A DNA stretch of 64,000 nucleotides from Sphingomonas sp. Leaf208 (GCF_001421415.1 NZ_LMKH01000023.1:320725-384724), one strand, 5' to 3'; shown: positions 1-9,314, counted from the first letter of the stretch. The notes: generated by a model from the letters alone, not told the origin. A program made the numbers and translations.

Positions 1-558
1 AAGTCGATGGCCGCGATGCGCGCCGTCCAGCCGAAGATGAAGCTGCTGCAGGAGAAGTATAAGGACGACAAGGTCCGCATGCAGCAGGAAGTGATGGCGC
101 TCTACAAGGCGGAGAAGGTCAATCCGCTCGCGGGTTGCGCACCGACGCTGCTCCAGATTCCAATCATGTACGCGCTGTACAAGGTGCTGATGCTGACGAT
201 CGAGATGCGTCACCAGCCGTTCGTCGCGTGGATCAAGGATCTGTCCGCGCCCGATCCGCTGACGCCGCTCAACCTGTTCGGTCTGCTGCCGTTCACGCCG
301 CCGCACATGATCGCGATCGGCGTCGTGCCGATCATCCTGGGCATCAGCATGTACTTCCAGTTCAAGCTGAACCCGACGCCGATGGACGATACGCAGAAGC
401 AGGTCTTCAAGCTGCTGCCATGGGTGCTGATGTTCGTGATGGCGCCGTTCGCGGTCGGCCTTCAGGTCTACTGGATCACATCGAACTGCCTGACGATCAT
501 CCAGCAGAAGCTGCTCTACGCCCGCCATCCGGGCCTGAAAGTGCCGGTGACCAAGTGA
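1..558 (+). CDS. yidC: membrane protein insertase YidC (3' part only)
   Basis: C-terminal 185 residues of YidC/Oxa1, the inner-membrane insertase that works alone or with SecYEG. The frame is open from base 1, so the start lies outside the window. The visible part has the conserved amphipathic stretch [18 protein letters not shown] (the cytoplasmic loop after the first core helix) and [20 protein letters not shown], a core Oxa1 signature. Further hydrophobic helices follow, and the stretch [16 protein letters not shown] is typical of the last helix. The large periplasmic domain expected in Gram-negative YidC would lie upstream. It overlaps the engB start by four bases (GTGA), as expected for translational coupling in the yidC-engB order. 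Identity is firm; only the start is unseen. Confidence 0.97.
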   Translation, partial: KSMAAMRAVQPKMKLLQEKYKDDKVRMQQEVMALYKAEKVNPLAGCAPTLLQIPIMYALYKVLMLTIEMRHQPFVAWIKDLSAPDPLTPLNLFGLLPFTPPHMIAIGVVPIILGISMYFQFKLNPTPMDDTQKQVFKLLPWVLMFVMAPFAVGLQVYWITSNCLTIIQQKLLYARHPGLKVPVTK

Positions 559-1247
559 ACGACGTTCCTAACCCCGGCTCGGATCTAGGCCCCGATCTCG
601 AGCAGACCGACGCGCCGTTCACGCCCGAAATGCTGGAACATGCGCGAAAGCTGTTTGCAGGGCATGTCGGCTTCCTGAAGTCAGCACCGACGCTCGAGTT
701 TCTCCCCGATGCGTCGGTGCCCGAGGTGGCGTTCGCCGGTCGTTCGAACGTCGGCAAGTCGTCGCTGTTGAACGCGCTGACCGGGCGCAACTCGATGGCG
801 CGCACGTCCAACACGCCGGGCCGCACGCAGGAGTTGAACTTCTTCGACGTCGGCGCGCCGCTTGCGTTCCGGCTGGTCGACATGCCGGGCTACGGGTTCG
901 CCAAGGCACCCAAGGATGTCGTCAAGAAATGGCGCTTCCTGATCAACGACTTCTTGCGCGGGCGTGACGTGTTGAAGCGGGCACTCGTGCTGATCGATTC
1001 ACGCCACGGTATCAAGGACGTCGATCGCGAGATCCTCGAGATGCTCGACAAGGCCGCGGTCAGCTACCGCATGGTCCTGACCAAGGCGGACAAGATCAAG
1101 GCGTCCGAACTCGTCGAGGTCACCGAACGCACGGCTGCGGAGGCCCGCAAGCGGCCGGCTGCACATCCTGACATCCTCGTCACGTCGAGCGAATACGGCA
1201 TGGGCATTCCCGAACTCCGCGCGGCGGTGGTCGAAGCGGTCAGCTAG
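555..1247 (+). CDS. engB: ribosome biogenesis GTP-binding protein EngB (YsxC/YihA)
   Basis: TRAFAC-class GTPase of about 230 residues needed for large-subunit assembly. G1/P-loop [10 protein letters not shown]3 DMPGYG and G4 TKAD are all present and correctly ordered, and the fold begins after a short acidic N-terminal extension rich in Asp and Pro. I chose the GTG at 555 because it overlaps the yidC stop as GTGA. Upstream codons in this frame lie inside yidC and are not plausible. Length fits the family (about 200-220 plus the extension). In many sphingomonads argB follows; here the next gene is instead a peptidase lipoprotein after a 180-bp gap. Confidence 0.96.
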   Translation: MNDVPNPGSDLGPDLEQTDAPFTPEMLEHARKLFAGHVGFLKSAPTLEFLPDASVPEVAFAGRSNVGKSSLLNALTGRNSMARTSNTPGRTQELNFFDVGAPLAFRLVDMPGYGFAKAPKDVVKKWRFLINDFLRGRDVLKRALVLIDSRHGIKDVDREILEMLDKAAVSYRMVLTKADKIKASELVEVTERTAAEARKRPAAHPDILVTSSEYGMGIPELRAAVVEAVS

Positions 1248-1427
1248 CGGCCTGAGCTTTAACAGGTGCGCCCTTCCTACCCCGTCATCCTGACGATGGC
1301 GGGTAAGGCTGAGAGGTATACTGCCATCCGCCCCCCTCAAATTCGCCGATATTGGATCAGACCTCGATTTGCTGCTGGCATCGCCCGACTAATTCCGTAA
1401 CCTTCGGGAAACGGGGGAGATGACGCG

Positions 1428-2879
1428 GTGCGGGCACGGTTCGGGACAATGCTGGCGATAGCTGCGATGCTGTCGGGCTGCGGAGGCAGCGACGGCAACA
1501 CGAACTCGGCCGGCGGTGGTGCCGGTGGCGCCATTGGCGTTACGCCGACACCCACGCCGACCGCAACCGCGGGCTGTTCCTTGCGCGAACGCCAGGACTG
1601 GGCCGCCGCACAGCTTCGCGAATGGTATCTGTTCCCCGATACGCTGCCTGCGACCTTGAGCCCTGCGGGGTACACGACGGTCGATAGCTATATCGACGCG
1701 CTGACCGCCACCGCGCGAGCGCAACGCAAAGATCGTTTCTTCACCTACTTGACGTCGATCAAGGAAGAGAACGCCTATTACGCCTCGGGATCGAGTGCCG
1801 GTTTCGGCATCCGGTTCGCGCTCGACCAGACCGGCCAGCGGCTCTTCGCGGCGGAATCGTTCGAGGGCGCTCCCGCCCTTGCCGCCGGGATCGACCGCGG
1901 TGCCGAGATCCTCGCGATCGGTACCACATCGAGCAACCTGCGGACCGTCAGCGCCATCATCAGTGCCGAGGGCACTGCCGGGCTGACCACCGCATTCGGT
2001 CCCGACACGACCGGTACCGCGCGCGTGTTCCGTGTCTCGGACGCTGCCGGTACGCGGGACGTGACCGTCGCCAAGGCCGACTTCTCGCTGCTGCCGGTCT
2101 CGTCGCGGTACGGTGCGAAGATCATCGACGATGGCGGCCAGCGCGTCGGCTACATCAACCTGCGCACGTTCATCTCCACGGCCGAACCCGCGCTGAAAAC
2201 AGCGTTCGCGAATTTCCGTGCGCAGGGCGTGACGAAGGTCATCATCGACCTGCGCTACAACGGCGGTGGCCTCGTCGCGACGTCGGAGTATCTCGGCGAC
2301 CTCCTTGGTGGGGGGCGATCACCGTCCGAGGTGTTCGACTATACGACGTTCCGCACGGAGAAGGCTTCGAACAACGAGACGCGCTTCTTCGCGCCACAAC
2401 CCGAGTCGATCGCGCCGACGCGGATCGCATTCATCGGCAGCGGCGGCACCGCATCGGCGAGCGAACTTTTGATCAATGCGTTCACCCCGTATTTGCACGG
2501 CAATTCCGCGCTGATCGGAACCAATACCTACGGCAAGCCCGTCGGGCAGATCGCCCTCGACAAGCCCGCTTGCGACGATCGCCTTCGCGTGATCGCCTTC
2601 GCGACGCAGAACGCGGCGCGCAACGGCAATTACTTCGATGGCCTCGCATCGACCGTCGAGGCGACGTGTCGTGCGACCGACGACATCAGTTTCCCCCTCG
2701 GCGACGCACGCGAGGCGTCCACCCGTCGCGCGCTCGATTTCCTGGCGGGACGCACATGCTCGGCGATCACCAGCGATGTCAGCGCGCAGTCTGCACGAAC
2801 CACCGCGAGCACCCGCCAGGACTTGCTGATCCCCGCAGCGCCGACCACCGCGCAACGGATGGTCCCTGGCTCGTTCTGA
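1428..2879 (+). CDS. S41 family peptidase, predicted lipoprotein
   Basis: Secreted C-terminal-processing-type serine protease of 483 residues. A short signal peptide ends in the lipobox LSGC, with Cys18 as the likely lipidated residue, followed by a Gly/Thr/Pro-rich linker (about 20-45). A PDZ-like region (about residues 120-215) precedes the S41 core. Core motifs seen are DLRYNGGG, GTASASE with candidate nucleophile Ser343, and NTYGKPVG with candidate general base Lys370, which match the Ser/Lys dyad of CtpA/Prc. The start is GTG 1428, preceded by a strong GGGGGAG ribosome site about eight bases upstream. Substrate unknown. It stands alone between engB and a divergently unrelated PAP2 gene. 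Confidence 0.88.
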   Translation: MRARFGTMLAIAAMLSGCGGSDGNTNSAGGGAGGAIGVTPTPTPTATAGCSLRERQDWAAAQLREWYLFPDTLPATLSPAGYTTVDSYIDALTATARAQRKDRFFTYLTSIKEENAYYASGSSAGFGIRFALDQTGQRLFAAESFEGAPALAAGIDRGAEILAIGTTSSNLRTVSAIISAEGTAGLTTAFGPDTTGTARVFRVSDAAGTRDVTVAKADFSLLPVSSRYGAKIIDDGGQRVGYINLRTFISTAEPALKTAFANFRAQGVTKVIIDLRYNGGGLVATSEYLGDLLGGGRSPSEVFDYTTFRTEKASNNETRFFAPQPESIAPTRIAFIGSGGTASASELLINAFTPYLHGNSALIGTNTYGKPVGQIALDKPACDDRLRVIAFATQNAARNGNYFDGLASTVEATCRATDDISFPLGDAREASTRRALDFLAGRTCSAITSDVSAQSARTTASTRQDLLIPAAPTTAQRMVPGSF

Positions 2880-3031
2880 AGCCGGCGACCGAGACCGTGA
2901 AACCGCGGCGATAGCGGGCGTCGTCCTACGGCAGGGCGACGCTCGTCGTTCGTTACCGTTCAGCCAAGCGAAAGCCAATCCAGCCGACGAGGGTCGCTTG
3001 TTCCCCCGTATGTGATACGCGTTCGCCGACC

Positions 3032-4048
3032 ATGAATGACGTTTCGATTGCAACTACCCCGCGGCTGCCCGCCGACATCCACCGCGGGGCGCTGCCCGCA
3101 CACGACAGCGTGCCCGATTATGGATGGTGGATCGGAGGTGGGATGATCCTCAGCCTGGCGATGTTGACGGTGATGATGCACGTCGCGGGCCTATCGATCG
3201 ACCCGTACGACGCCGACAACATGCCATTCTACGTAAGCGGCGTCGTACTGCTGGCGTTGCGCTTCGGCCTTCGCGACCGCCCCTGGCGTCATGCGCGCGC
3301 GGTCGCCGATTGCGCCGAATATTACGGCGTCTTCACCCTGCTGGCACTGACGGGCGCGGTGGCGAGCTATCCGGTCGCGGCGCTGACACATGGGTTTCAC
3401 GACGCTGCGCTCCAGCGGATCGATGCGCTGCTGCATTTCGACTGGCTCGCATGGTATCGGCTTGTGGCAGAGACCCCGGTCCTGCAAACGCTTGGTCTAG
3501 CAGCATATCGCAGCATTTACCTGACGCCCGCGATCCTGTTCGCTACCTTTGCCTTCACCGGAGATCGGGTGGCGGCGCACCGTTTCCTCGCGACGTTCTG
3601 GCTGACCGCGATCGGCACGCTGATCCTCTACGCCTTCATGCCGGCGATAGGTCCATTTTCGTATCTGTGGCATCAACCAATCGCCTATATGCCCGAGAGC
3701 GAGCAATGGCAGCATGGGCTGATCCCGGCACTGCGTGATCACAGCGTGCGGATCGTCGACCTGGGGCATCTCCGCGGTATCGTTTCGGCACCGAGCTTCC
3801 ATGCCGCCGCCGCAACGCTTTACATCAACGCCGCGTGGCGCCTGCCGCGACTGCGCTGGCCGGTGGTCGCCCTGAACGCGGCTATGCTGCTGTCGACCCC
3901 CGTCGAGGGCACGCATTACCTGATCGACATCCTGCTTGGCACGATCGTCGCGCTGGCGGCGATCGCGACACTGCACCGCCTCATGCCACGTAGCACCGCA
4001 CGTCAAACCAGCGCCAATGGCGTTGCCGCGCCCCGCCTGCCCCGCTAG
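3032..4048 (+). CDS. PAP2-superfamily membrane phosphatase / inositolphosphotransferase-like
   Basis: Integral membrane protein of 338 residues with about six hydrophobic segments. The acid-phosphatase/haloperoxidase-fold motifs are in the C-terminal half: PSFHAAAA (PSxHA-type motif with a catalytic His) and EGTHYLIDILLG (the distal His/Asp motif). Such proteins dephosphorylate lipid pyrophosphates or phosphatidate, or transfer head groups as in Aur1/Ipt1 relatives; the substrate cannot be told from sequence. It ends 10 bases before the glutathione transferase gene and may be cotranscribed with it and dapE. The first ATG of the open frame fits the N-terminal cytoplasmic tail. Confidence 0.82.
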   Translation: MNDVSIATTPRLPADIHRGALPAHDSVPDYGWWIGGGMILSLAMLTVMMHVAGLSIDPYDADNMPFYVSGVVLLALRFGLRDRPWRHARAVADCAEYYGVFTLLALTGAVASYPVAALTHGFHDAALQRIDALLHFDWLAWYRLVAETPVLQTLGLAAYRSIYLTPAILFATFAFTGDRVAAHRFLATFWLTAIGTLILYAFMPAIGPFSYLWHQPIAYMPESEQWQHGLIPALRDHSVRIVDLGHLRGIVSAPSFHAAAATLYINAAWRLPRLRWPVVALNAAMLLSTPVEGTHYLIDILLGTIVALAAIATLHRLMPRSTARQTSANGVAAPRLPR

Positions 4049-4058
4049 TCCACGGCGC

Positions 4059-4730
4059 ATGAAACTGATCATCGGCAACAAGGCCTATTCGTCCTGGTCG
4101 CTTCGCGGCTGGCTCGCCTGCAAACAATCCGGGCTTCCATTCGAGGAGGTGGTCGTGCCGATGTACGATTCCAATTGGGAAAAGCGCCGCTCGGGCGACG
4201 AGTTCGCGCCGTCGTCGGGCAAGGTGCCGATCCTGTGGGATGACGACGCGGTGGTGTGGGACAGCCTGGCGATCGTCGACTATCTCGCCGACAAGGTCGG
4301 GCGCGAGCGCTTCTGGCCCGAGGATAATGCGGCACGCGCAATGGCCCGGTCGATGGCGGCGGAGATGCATTCGAGCTTTGCCGCGCTGCGTCGCAAGCAC
4401 AGCATGAACGTCCGCCAGGTGTTCCCAGCGCAGACGCCCGACGACGACGTGCTCCTCGAATTGCAGCGGGTCATGGAAATCTGGGCGCAGGCACGCGCAC
4501 GCTTTGGCGGCGAGGGCGATTTCCTGTTCGGCCAGTTCGGCGCGGCGGACATCATGTTCGCGCCGTTGGTGACTCGGATCGTCACGTACCAGTTGCCAAT
4601 CGCGCGGTTTGCGGCGGGGTATATGCAGGCGATGTTCGAACATCCGTTCATGCAGGACTGGATCGCGGCGGCGCAGGAAGAGGAATGGGTCCTCGAGCAA
4701 TTCGAGCAGCCGGTGCCCGCGACCGTATGA
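4059..4730 (+). CDS. glutathione S-transferase family protein
   Basis: Cytosolic GST of 223 residues. The N-terminal thioredoxin fold starts MKLIIGNKAYSSWSLRGWL, where the NKxYSSWS stretch is typical of a common alphaproteobacterial GST subgroup and carries the candidate catalytic Ser. The glutathione-binding KVPIL and DSLAIVDYLAD segments follow, then an all-helical C-terminal domain with an FGAADIMFAPLV helix. The frame is open further upstream, but ATG 4059 is the start that gives this N terminus and lies just after the PAP2 stop. It overlaps dapE by four bases (ATGA), so it is probably translated with dapE. Physiological substrate unknown. Confidence 0.92.
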   Translation: MKLIIGNKAYSSWSLRGWLACKQSGLPFEEVVVPMYDSNWEKRRSGDEFAPSSGKVPILWDDDAVVWDSLAIVDYLADKVGRERFWPEDNAARAMARSMAAEMHSSFAALRRKHSMNVRQVFPAQTPDDDVLLELQRVMEIWAQARARFGGEGDFLFGQFGAADIMFAPLVTRIVTYQLPIARFAAGYMQAMFEHPFMQDWIAAAQEEEWVLEQFEQPVPATV

Positions 4731-5842
4731 TCGATGCCGTCGCGCTCACGCAGGCGCTGTTGCGCGCCGATAGCGTCACGCCTGCGCGGGGTGCGGTGTT
4801 CGATGTGCTGGCGACGGCGCTCGTCCCGCTGGGATTTGCGGTCGATCGGTTCACGGTCGGCGAGGCACCCGACGGCCCGGTCGAGAACCTGCTGGCCGTG
4901 CGCGGCGATGGACCGCGGCATCTGGCATTTGCCGGCCATGTTGACGTCGTCCCCCCCGGCGAAGGCTGGACGGGGTCGCCCTGGTCCGGCGAGCTTCGCG
5001 ACGGGTTGCTATACGGCCGCGGCGCGGTCGATATGAAGGGCGCAGTCGCAGCCTTCGTGGCCGCCGCAAGCCGAAGCGATGTGGGCACCCTGTCGCTCAT
5101 CATCACCGGGGACGAAGAGGGTCCAGCCACCTATGGCACCGTCGCGCTGATGGAGCGGATGGCGGCGCGCGCTATCGTGCCCGACCTGTGTTTGGTCGGC
5201 GAACCGACCTCGACCGCGCGCCTCGGCGACATGGTGAAAATCGGGCGACGTGGCTCGGTCAACATCTGGATCGAAGTGCCGGGGCGGCAGGGGCACGTCG
5301 CCTACCCGCATCTCGCCGACAACCCGATCCCGCGGCTGATCGCCATCCTTGCGGAGATCGAAGGCGTGGTGTTGGACGAGGGCACCGACTGGTTCCAGCC
5401 GTCGAACATCGAGGTCACCGACATTGCCGTCGGCAACCCGGCGCACAACGTCATTCCCGCCAAGGCTTCCGCGCGGTTGAGCATCCGGTTCAACGATCGC
5501 CACCGCGGGGCGGACCTGATCGAGCGTATCCGCGCGATCGCCGAGCGTCATGCGTCGAATGTGATGGTGACGGGGAAGGTCTCGGGCGAAGCGTTTCTGA
5601 CCGAGCCGGGCGCTTTCTCGACGCTGTTGTCGGAGGCCATCGCTGGTGCGACCGGCGTCACCCCGGAACTGTCGACCACCGGGGGCACGTCCGACGCGCG
5701 CTTCCTGTCTAAGCTTTGCCCCGTGGTGGAGTTTGGGTTGATCAATGCGACGATGCACAAGGTCGATGAGGCCGTCGCGGTCGAGGATCTGCGGACGCTG
5801 ACGGACATTTATGCGGACGTGATCAGGCGGGCGCTGAAGTAA
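4727..5842 (+). CDS. dapE: succinyl-diaminopimelate desuccinylase
   Basis: Zinc M20-family amidohydrolase of 371 residues that removes succinate from N-succinyl-LL-diaminopimelate in lysine and peptidoglycan-precursor synthesis. Metal and catalytic motifs are in order: FAGHVDVVPPG (His ligand and Asp), GRGAVDMKG (Asp bridging ligand), TGDEEGPATYGT (catalytic Glu and ligand Glu), then a dimerisation domain and the C-terminal TTGGTSDARF that is diagnostic for DapE rather than ArgE. The start ATG 4727 sits in an ATGA overlap with the upstream gst gene. Length matches the family. No other lysine-pathway genes are nearby. Confidence 0.96.
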   Translation: MIDAVALTQALLRADSVTPARGAVFDVLATALVPLGFAVDRFTVGEAPDGPVENLLAVRGDGPRHLAFAGHVDVVPPGEGWTGSPWSGELRDGLLYGRGAVDMKGAVAAFVAAASRSDVGTLSLIITGDEEGPATYGTVALMERMAARAIVPDLCLVGEPTSTARLGDMVKIGRRGSVNIWIEVPGRQGHVAYPHLADNPIPRLIAILAEIEGVVLDEGTDWFQPSNIEVTDIAVGNPAHNVIPAKASARLSIRFNDRHRGADLIERIRAIAERHASNVMVTGKVSGEAFLTEPGAFSTLLSEAIAGATGVTPELSTTGGTSDARFLSKLCPVVEFGLINATMHKVDEAVAVEDLRTLTDIYADVIRRALK

Positions 5843-5877
5843 GCGGCCTTGCTAGTCGTCTATCAATGCACAACCAT

Positions 5878-5961
5878 CGTCACCCCAGTGAAAGCTGGGG
5901 TCTCCCCGTCAGGCAGACGACGCGCGTATCGTGAGATATCCCAGCTTCCGCTGGGATGACG
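5878..5961. repeat. imperfect intergenic inverted repeat (REP-like)
   Basis: Arms 5878-5901 (CGTCACCCCAGTGAAAGCTG...) and 5938-5961 (ATCCCAGCTTCCGCTGGGATGACG) pair with a few mismatches across a 36-base loop. Each arm can also fold alone around an AGC/GCT core. The terminal CGTCA...TGACG matches other elements in this window (11931, 32205). It sits between the dapE and smr stops, so it may also act as a bidirectional terminator or mRNA stabiliser; no T-run is present. Confidence 0.7.
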
Positions 5962-6011
5962 GGCTGCGGTGTATGACGGGATGTGGAGAGCTTTGGCCGG
6001 AGAAGGGCCCG

Positions 6012-6653
6012 CTACCCCTCCCGCCCGCGCCTCAGGACGATGTACAATGCGCCCTGCCCGCCGTGTCGCGGATGCGCGCCGCGTACCGCAGCGATCGAGT
6101 CCGCATGCCGCGAGCCAGCCAGCCAGTCGGTGACTGCGGACCGGATGGCGCCTCTCGCGTGCGGGCGTTCGCTTTCGGGGCGGGGCGGCTTGCCCGTCAC
6201 CAGCAGCAATACGCGGTCGCCGCGCGCGATCGCCCGGCCGAGGCCAACGTCGAGCAGTGCGTGGGCGGACGCCAGCGTGTGGCCATGCAGGTCGATCGAG
6301 CTGTCGGGACTCACCACACCCCGCGTGAGCCTCTTGTCCCAGCCGCCATCTAGCGTGTTGGCCGTGATCGGTTTGGCGACCGGCCGCGCGACCACGGGCT
6401 TGGCCCCCGCCCGCGCCGCGTATGGCGTAACCACGGTACGGACTAGCGGCTTCACCCGCCCCATCGGCGCTGGCGGTGCAGGCACGATCTTGCCGTTGGG
6501 ACCGATGATCGGCTTGGGTGGAGGCGGCAGCGGCGGCGCGCGCTCCGGGATACGCACGGCGACCGCACGCATCGGACGCACGCTCGCCATCACGCGCGCC
6601 CAGAGCTGCGCCTCATCAGGGTTGAGCGGACGGCCCGCCATATCGCGCCCCAT
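6012..6653 (-). CDS. Smr (MutS2 C-terminal) domain protein
   Basis: 213 residues. The N terminus (DEAQLWARVMASVRP) and a Pro/Ala/Lys-rich linker lead into an Smr domain from about residue 115 to the end. The domain motifs are SSIDLHGHTLASAHALLD (LDLHG-type motif) and the C-terminal stretch HPRHGGQGALYIVLRR, the HGxG-type loop linked to nicking-nuclease activity in Smr proteins. Stand-alone Smr proteins like E. coli YdaL/SmrA or SmrB act on nucleic acid (SmrB on collided ribosomes); which applies here is not known. The gene overlaps the end of mltA by 38 bases, indicating a single transcript with mltA and tim44. Confidence 0.9.
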   Translation of the reverse strand: MGRDMAGRPLNPDEAQLWARVMASVRPMRAVAVRIPERAPPLPPPPKPIIGPNGKIVPAPPAPMGRVKPLVRTVVTPYAARAGAKPVVARPVAKPITANTLDGGWDKRLTRGVVSPDSSIDLHGHTLASAHALLDVGLGRAIARGDRVLLLVTGKPPRPESERPHARGAIRSAVTDWLAGSRHADSIAAVRGAHPRHGGQGALYIVLRRGREG

Positions 6654-7989
6654 TCGCTTGGCCGTTCAGGCGCGCCACGGTGCCGATCGGCAGCAGCAGG
6701 TACGCGGTGCCACGTCCGGCCATGCCGCCAGCGGTCGCCTCGGCCGCCGCGCCCGCACCCCAGAACGTGTCGAAACGATTACTGCCCTTGATCGCGCCGC
6801 CGGTATCCTGCGCAATCCACAAGCCGCTCGCGTCCTGCCGGTCGAGCGACAGGAACACCGGCGCGCCGAGTGGCACGAACTTGACGTCGGCGGCCGCGCT
6901 CACCTGACCGGTGACCGGCAGGCCGAGTGCCCCCAGCGGTGCGCCATCGAGTTCGCGGAAGAACACGAAGCTCTTGTTCTCGCGCATGATCGCCTGCCCC
7001 TCGGCCGGATGGGCGTGAAGCCACGCGACGATGCCCTGCATCGAAGTCTGGCCCGGCTGGAGCAGCCCACGGGACTTCATCAGTGCGCCGATACCGGTAT
7101 AGTCGCGGCCGTTCTGCGTCGCATAACCGATCCGCAGTATCTCGCCGTCGGGCAACCGCAGCCGCCCCGAGCCCTGGATCTGAAGGAAGAACAGCTCGAT
7201 CGGATCGCGCGCCCAGGCTAGGATCGGCGCCTTGCCGGACAGCGCGCCCTGCTCGATCGCAGTGCGATCGTAATAGGGAACCAAGTTGCTTCGATCGACG
7301 CGACCGCGAATCTTCTTGCCCTTGAGGCTGGTCGAGAAGGCGCCGAGATCGACGTCGATAAGGTCGTTCGGACGCGCATAGATTGGCGCATAGCCATCAC
7401 GCCGCTCCAAAGACCCGGCGATCTCGGGCTCGTAATAGCCTGTCGCGAACGCCTTGCCGTCGCCGATCTGCGCGGCCTCAAACCACTGCGCGAAGAATGT
7501 CCGGGCACTACGGCGATCAGTCGATGCCGCTGCGGTACAGGCTGGCTGCCAATCCGCGCCGCGCGTCAGCCCGGACGTGTCGTTACGACGCACCAGCGAC
7601 GGACAACTCGTGACGAACGCCGCGAACGCCGCCTGCGCCTGCGCATCGTCGATCGGCAGGCTCGCGATCGGTGGACCAGGGATCACGCCCGCAGCGGCGG
7701 CATTCAAAGGTCCGACCGCCGGGACGACCGGCGATGCAAGCATCGGCACCGCGCCGACGATCCGGGCGGGCGACTGAATGCCGCGAATGTTCGGGGATGC
7801 GCCGGTATCGCGAGACGGATGCACGCGAACGGGTTCGCTCGGTCGATCATCCGACCGAACATTGGTCCGGTCCACCGGTGTCGGACCCGACCGTGGCGGT
7901 TCGACACCACCGACGCACGCGCTCAACAGCGTAGCCATCAACATCGGCAGTCCCAGACCGCCGAGCCTTCCCCCCATGCCCCGACCCAT
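6616..7989 (-). CDS. mltA: membrane-bound lytic murein transglycosylase A (MltA), lipoprotein
   Basis: 457 residues. The signal peptide ends in the lipobox LLSAC, so it is predicted to be outer-membrane anchored. After a Pro/Arg-rich linker comes the MltA barrel (about 130-330, including AWARDPIELFFLQIQGSG). The C-terminal 3D domain carries conserved Asp residues (SLDRQDASGLWIAQDTGGAI and DTFWGAG). It cleaves the MurNAc-GlcNAc bond with 1,6-anhydro product formation. Its start ATG overlaps the tim44-like stop by one base (TGATG) and its end overlaps smr, so these three genes form one tight operon conserved in sphingomonads. Confidence 0.95.
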   Translation of the reverse strand: MGRGMGGRLGGLGLPMLMATLLSACVGGVEPPRSGPTPVDRTNVRSDDRPSEPVRVHPSRDTGASPNIRGIQSPARIVGAVPMLASPVVPAVGPLNAAAAGVIPGPPIASLPIDDAQAQAAFAAFVTSCPSLVRRNDTSGLTRGADWQPACTAAASTDRRSARTFFAQWFEAAQIGDGKAFATGYYEPEIAGSLERRDGYAPIYARPNDLIDVDLGAFSTSLKGKKIRGRVDRSNLVPYYDRTAIEQGALSGKAPILAWARDPIELFFLQIQGSGRLRLPDGEILRIGYATQNGRDYTGIGALMKSRGLLQPGQTSMQGIVAWLHAHPAEGQAIMRENKSFVFFRELDGAPLGALGLPVTGQVSAAADVKFVPLGAPVFLSLDRQDASGLWIAQDTGGAIKGSNRFDTFWGAGAAAEATAGGMAGRGTAYLLLPIGTVARLNGQANGARYGGPSAQP

Positions 7990-8660
7990 CAGGCTTCGTC
8001 GGTGTCCGCAAGCTTCCAGTTCGGATCGCTGCTCTTCAGCGTCCGAGCGAATGTCCAGACGTCGTGCGTCTCGACCGCGTCGGTCAACGACCCAGCAAGG
8101 ACATTGCCCTCAGCATCACGCGTGACGGCCGCGATGTCCGCATCGAACCGGACCGTGATACGCGCCTCGCGCTCGGTAAGGCTGGCGTCCGCAATCAGCG
8201 CGCGCTCGATCGACACGAGACGGTTGTCGAGCACTTCACCAGCCTCGCGCCGCGCTTCAATCGCCTCGACGAATGCCGCACGGACATCGTCGACGGCGAG
8301 ATCGGCCAGCGCATCCTCGTCACCCTTCCAGAAGGCTTCGAGCACCATGCGGTACGCGGCCTGCGCCCCTTCGAGAAAGCGAGCGACGTCAAAACCGGGC
8401 TCGCCCGCAACGATCGCCCGCAGACCGGGCTCGGCCTTGGGCTCCAGGTTGCGATTGGCGACCTCGCGCGCATCGGAAACCGCCTCGACGGTTCGCGGCA
8501 CGGCGGCGAGCGCAGGACGGTCCTCGGCCGCACGCGGCAAGGGCTGCTCATGCCCTGTCCGCTTGCCGAGCACGCTGTAGAGTCGCATCGCCAAGAAGCC
8601 TGCAACCATCGCGAGAAGAACTACGTAAAACAACCGTGCCTCCGATCTTCGCTTCAACAT
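7989..8660 (-). CDS. Tim44/TimA-like domain membrane protein
   Basis: 223 residues with one N-terminal transmembrane segment (LFYVVLLAMVAGFLAM). A charged linker follows, and then a Tim44/TIMM44-type alpha+beta domain from about residue 80 (FDVARFLEGAQAAYRMVLEA...) to THDVWTFARTLKSSDPNWKL, whose WTFxR..KSxDPNW ending is typical of alphaproteobacterial Tim44 homologues. The mitochondrial relative tethers Hsp70 to the import channel; the bacterial role is not established, but the placement opposite secB and upstream of mltA is suggestive of envelope protein transport. First gene of the leftward operon; promoter presumably within 8661-8801. Confidence 0.88.
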   Translation of the reverse strand: MLKRRSEARLFYVVLLAMVAGFLAMRLYSVLGKRTGHEQPLPRAAEDRPALAAVPRTVEAVSDAREVANRNLEPKAEPGLRAIVAGEPGFDVARFLEGAQAAYRMVLEAFWKGDEDALADLAVDDVRAAFVEAIEARREAGEVLDNRLVSIERALIADASLTEREARITVRFDADIAAVTRDAEGNVLAGSLTDAVETHDVWTFARTLKSSDPNWKLADTDEA

Positions 8661-8801
8661 AGGGCAAACCCGCAGCTATTCAAACCCGCGCCCGTTGAAA
8701 CGCCCCTTCGGCACTGCTACTCGCACCACCTCGATCGAACAGAACGCGCAAGCGGTCCGCTTCGGTCCCAATTTTCCGCTTATTCTCTAAGGACACGACG
8801 A
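8661..8801. promoter_or_regulatory. divergent promoter region, tim44-like / secB
   Basis: 141 bases between two divergent starts. It must hold both promoters. A ribosome site CTAAGGA lies about nine bases before the secB ATG. I see no clear -35/-10 pair or operator that I can defend. Confidence 0.4.
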
Positions 8802-9314
8802 ATGGATGATCAGGACAACGGCTTCACCATGCCCGACCAGGCTCTCGCGAACGGTGAAGACACGGTCCCCGCTGCCGGGCTGATCTCGCAATACGTCAAG
8901 GACCTGTCGTTCGAGAACCCGAACGCACCGGCGGTCTACCAGAACCAGACCCCGCCGGCGATCGACGTGCAGTTCAACATCGGCGCAGCGCAGGTCGGCG
9001 ACGAGGTGCACGAGGTCGTGCTGAAGATCGACGTCCGCGCCGAGAGCGAGGGCCAGGTCGCGTTCATCGTCGACCTGTCGTACGCGGGCCTGTTCGGGCT
9101 GCGCAACATTCCGGCCGAGCACGTCCAGCCGTTCCTGCTGGGCGAAGCACCCCGCCTGCTATTCCCGTTCGCGCGCCGCGTGCTGTCGGATGCGGTCCGT
9201 GACGGTGGCTTCCCGCCGTTGCTGCTCGAGCCGATCGATTTCTCGCAACTGTACCTCCAGCAGTCCGAGCAGCAGGGCATCCAGCCCAATGTCGGCGATT
9301 TCGGCCAGGCCTGA
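8802..9314 (+). CDS. secB: protein-export chaperone SecB
   Basis: 170-residue cytosolic tetrameric chaperone that keeps preproteins unfolded and hands them to SecA. Core signatures seen: QYVKDLSFENPNAP, DVQFNIGA, HEVVLKIDVRAE, AFIVDLSYAGLFGL, PFLLGEAPRLLFPFARRVLS and the FPPLLLEPIDFSQLY stretch. The protein ends in an acidic, Gln-rich tail. The frame is open upstream across the promoter region, but ATG 8802 has a good AAGGA ribosome site and gives the usual acidic N terminus. It is followed after 25 bases by murJ. Confidence 0.97.
   Translation: MDDQDNGFTMPDQALANGEDTVPAAGLISQYVKDLSFENPNAPAVYQNQTPPAIDVQFNIGAAQVGDEVHEVVLKIDVRAESEGQVAFIVDLSYAGLFGLRNIPAEHVQPFLLGEAPRLLFPFARRVLSDAVRDGGFPPLLLEPIDFSQLYLQQSEQQGIQPNVGDFGQA

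Noticed and set aside
135..1247. Long engB frame beginning inside yidC
   Set aside because: The N-terminal part is Arg/Asp/Ala-rich antisense-type composition overlapping yidC; GTG 555 coupled to the yidC stop fits the family.
1277..1306. CCCCGTCATCCTGACGATGGCGGG near the engB 3' end as a REP-like repeat
   Set aside because: Only one partly matching half and weak pairing; too poor to list as an element.
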